Positions 62,501 through 64,000 of a stretch of 64,000 nucleotides of DNA are shown piece by piece. The notes below the pieces were generated by a model. The model was not told the DNA's origin, did no database searches, and saw nothing but the letters and a program-made list of their open reading frames with translations. The position numbers and the translations under genes were made by a program. Each line of letters opens with the position of its first letter. The first letter of the stretch is position 1. This DNA comes from Macrostomum hystrix (lineage: Eukaryota; Platyhelminthes; Macrostomidae), in assembly GCA_950097015.1 (NCBI GenBank), contig CATNEN010000041.1, positions 3,436,501-3,500,500 of the forward strand. The letters are read 5' to 3'.

Positions 62501-63524
62501 GAAGAAAAAACTGGCGCCCACAGCGGCCAGAAGGAGGCCCCAGCCGATAACCAAGAAGCCCTTGGGCAGGCGGATCTCTTTCTTTTGGTTTTCCATCTCG
62601 TCCTCGCCCCAGCGGCGCTGCCACTTCTTAGTGCGGCGGAAGATTTCAGCTGCAGCAAAGATGCAGGGATAGGTTATGGCCATTGATAGGATACCGGAGT
62701 ACAATTGAAACCAGGTGACCGACACGGGACCCAAGTCAATGCTGAAGTTAGCTTCTGCGTCTAGGTCGTCTCCCTTGCCAAACCACATAGCGTTGCAGAC
62801 CATCGTAAGGAAAAACATGGCGTTGGCTACACCAGTGCGTTGCATCCGTGTGTAGCTGGATTGACCAGTTTTTCGGAACAGCGTGGCGATAACATGCTTG
62901 TTTACCACCCCACCAGCCTTGTATCGCAGCAGCATCTCCTGGAAGCGCTGATCCTGCTTCACCTCCGGTAGAACTCGCATGGTGCGGCTGTCAAACTTGT
63001 TCTCGGCCAGCCACTGGTCGCACACAAAGATATAACTGTAAAATCGGTTAATTGGGATGAATTTCACATCGCACTCAATAAATCATCTGCAAATTCGAGG
63101 ATGACAAAATAGCATCCTGACTTAGATCCCAACATTAGACTTAGATTTGGACTTGAGAACAAGAAGCGCTATGGTACAACTAGGCAGAATAAACTCACTT
63201 CTTCTTGGTCTGAAGGTCTTCGATGAGTATCTTTTCCAGAAACCATCCAGGCTTCTTACCGCTGTTGTCGTGCCAGACTTTCAATCCACGCAGCTCGCCA
63301 AGAGGAGCTCTAGTCGTCATCGCGAAGTTGCAGACAGAGCCGCGGCTAAAGTTTTGGCGAAAACCGTCAGCAAGCTGACGCTTCCCAGAAGAACCCCAAG
63401 TGCCTGCCAGATTAACAAACACATTTGAAGTGGTATCTGCACCCGACTCATCGCCAGTGTAAACGCTGATGATAAATGTGTAATCATTGTCGAACTCATT
63501 GTCCAGCAAGGGCTCATAGCGTAG
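56583..63524 (-). CDS. Polycystin-1-like channel protein, C-terminal ten exons (partial)
   Basis: Exons 63524-63199, 63035-62294, 62002-61603, 60628-60271, 60097-59673, 59416-58870, 57871-57780, 57693-57610, 57294-56975 and 56657-56583 join in frame: 1122 residues then TGA at 56585-56583. Order: PLAT domain (FIISVYTGDESGADTTSNVF, GWFLEKILIEDLQ), first membrane helices (VANAMFFLTMVCNAMWFGKG, GFLVIGWGLLLAAVGASFFF), the polycystin extracellular loop (RLRQLRVNP, ATNWLDEKTRAMFLEGTVYN, ILVEFPASGG), then the channel-like bundle (KYFDDLWNKIEFVNIMLCIT, FRVLKFLGFNRHIAILL). A hydrophilic tail with a helix KEELGEVLQKSVSAVKRR and a Lys/Gln/Glu-rich end completes it. PLAT plus an 11-helix layout defines the PKD1/PKD1L branch, not PKD2; family members act in ciliary, mechanosensory or sperm calcium signalling. 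The 5' part (REJ, GAIN/GPS, ectodomain) lies beyond the window. Acceptors at 60629 and 59417 were chosen to keep phase. Confidence 0.9.
58156..58240. repeat. Repeat unit, inverted copy of 61205-61290 (empty SINE site)
   Basis: CTGATGCGTGTATGCATTTT, CAGCTGGATAAACAGAAGCT and ATCGGGAATGAATTGTTCTG reappear in reverse complement at 61217-61285. This copy has no SINE at the matching position. Confidence 0.85.
58255..58410. repeat. 15-bp minisatellite (GCGTCAATCTTGATT units)
   Basis: About ten units of GCGTCAATCTTGATT or GTGTCGATCTTGATT in a polycystin intron. The period of 15 keeps frames open on both strands (repeats such as NLDCV or TQSRL), which explains spurious frames here. Confidence 0.95.
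58416..58626. repeat. 47-bp tandem repeat, about 4.5 copies
   Basis: Units of 47 bp beginning GACACAATTTGTTTACTATG and containing GATGAGATGGGAGTATCGTG follow directly after the 15-bp minisatellite. Copies differ at one or two bases (ACTATGGG or ACTAAGGG). Confidence 0.95.
60849..61204 (+). mobile_element. tRNA-headed SINE, copy 3, with 12-bp target duplication
   Basis: Same SINE family: box A-like GTGGCAGAGCGGTTAACGCG, box B-like AGTTCGATTCC, shared body and an (ATT)n tail. ATTGACACAAAG flanks it at 60837-60848 and 61205-61216. It lies in a polycystin intron, antisense to that gene. Confidence 0.95.
61205..61290. repeat. Repeat unit carrying the SINE insertion (partner of 58156-58240)
   Basis: Sequence right of the SINE (ACAGAGCAATTAATCCCCGA, TAGCTTCTGTTTATCCAGCT, GTAAAATGCATACATGCATC) is the reverse complement of 58156-58216 with few changes. 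Left of the SINE, AATCAAGATTGACACAAAG matches the start of the 15-bp minisatellite. Confidence 0.85.
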
Positions 63525-64000
63525 CTGCATGTGTATTGTAAATGAGAAGGATGGACACTTAAATACTGGAATGCATCTCGTGCTTTTCTCACTGCACCCT
63601 CGACCCTGCCGTTCGTGTTTCAGTCAGGCTAGCCAGTCTGGCCTCTGGTTGAGCACACTCTGAACTGATTGGCTTGTCCATTCGCTCTCTTTTTCTCTCA
63701 ACCTAGTACATAGTGTGGTGCGAGCTCTGCATCTCTAATGGTGCATCTCTAATCCATACGGCTCGTGGATTGGCTGACGGGTTTAGTTCTCTCTCCTTTG
63801 CCCACTCCTCTACTGAAATCCCGATGTGAAGCGAGCCGTTTTGAGCTCGATTACTGCGAATACAGAGAATAGATGATGCAAAACCAATAAAGCACCACCT
63901 TTCGGGATCGTCAGATCGGCTCTTATATTCTAACTTATGCAACACAAAGACCAATGCCTGCTTACTCACTAAATGAAGCCAATAATACCATTCTATGCAA
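63525..64000. other. Intron or upstream part of the polycystin gene
   Basis: An acceptor (ACACATGCAG) on the minus strand precedes the PLAT exon at 63524, so upstream exons exist beyond this stretch. The 88-codon minus frame at 63703-63969 shows no polycystin motif and is probably intronic. Confidence 0.55.

Overview
This is metazoan nuclear DNA. Every confident gene is split by GT-AG introns, coding exons are more GC-rich than introns, and the genes are animal families: a polycystin-1-type PLAT channel, a SYD-1/SYDE-type C2-RhoGAP, Rab2 and a long-chain acyl-CoA synthetase. tRNA-headed SINEs, gypsy and DIRS-order retrotransposons, a piggyBac relic and TTAGGG-type interstitial repeats fit an invertebrate. 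A lophotrochozoan or free-living flatworm is my guess, but the sequence alone does not settle it.

Layout. (1) 1-1.6 kb: the 5' part of a minus-strand gypsy-like element cut by the window edge, a 22-bp minisatellite, and the last exon of a STE11-like kinase. (2) 3.9-11.4 kb: a complete seven-exon ACSL gene (minus, 682 aa) with a solo LTR, a SINE and a DIRS terminal fragment in its introns. (3) 13.5-27.4 kb: a transposon-rich block holding a decayed gypsy element (plus), an unrecognised two-exon gene of 105 aa (18.2-18.7 kb), two DIRS-order elements joined tail to tail in opposite orientation, and a third, diverged DIRS relic. (4) 29.6-41.5 kb: a syd-1/SYDE-like gene (plus, at least 718 aa). 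Its 6.5-kb first intron holds a SINE, a piggyBac relic and an RT-deleted gypsy element. (5) 43.5-45.5 kb: LINE and gypsy pol fragments (minus). (6) 46.6-52.7 kb: Rab2 (plus, 213 aa) with a duplicated, equal-length, phase-matched second exon. (7) 54.1-54.4 kb: another LINE RT fragment. (8) 56.6-63.5 kb: the 3' ten exons of a polycystin-1-like gene (minus), whose 5' end lies beyond the window.

No operon logic applies; the host genes look independent. The exon models were built by hand. Each keeps one reading frame across all joins and restores known family motifs, which is the main support for them. The finding I consider most worth following is the alternative Rab2 exon at 51458-51529. It would swap the P-loop/switch I segment while keeping the nucleotide-binding residues.
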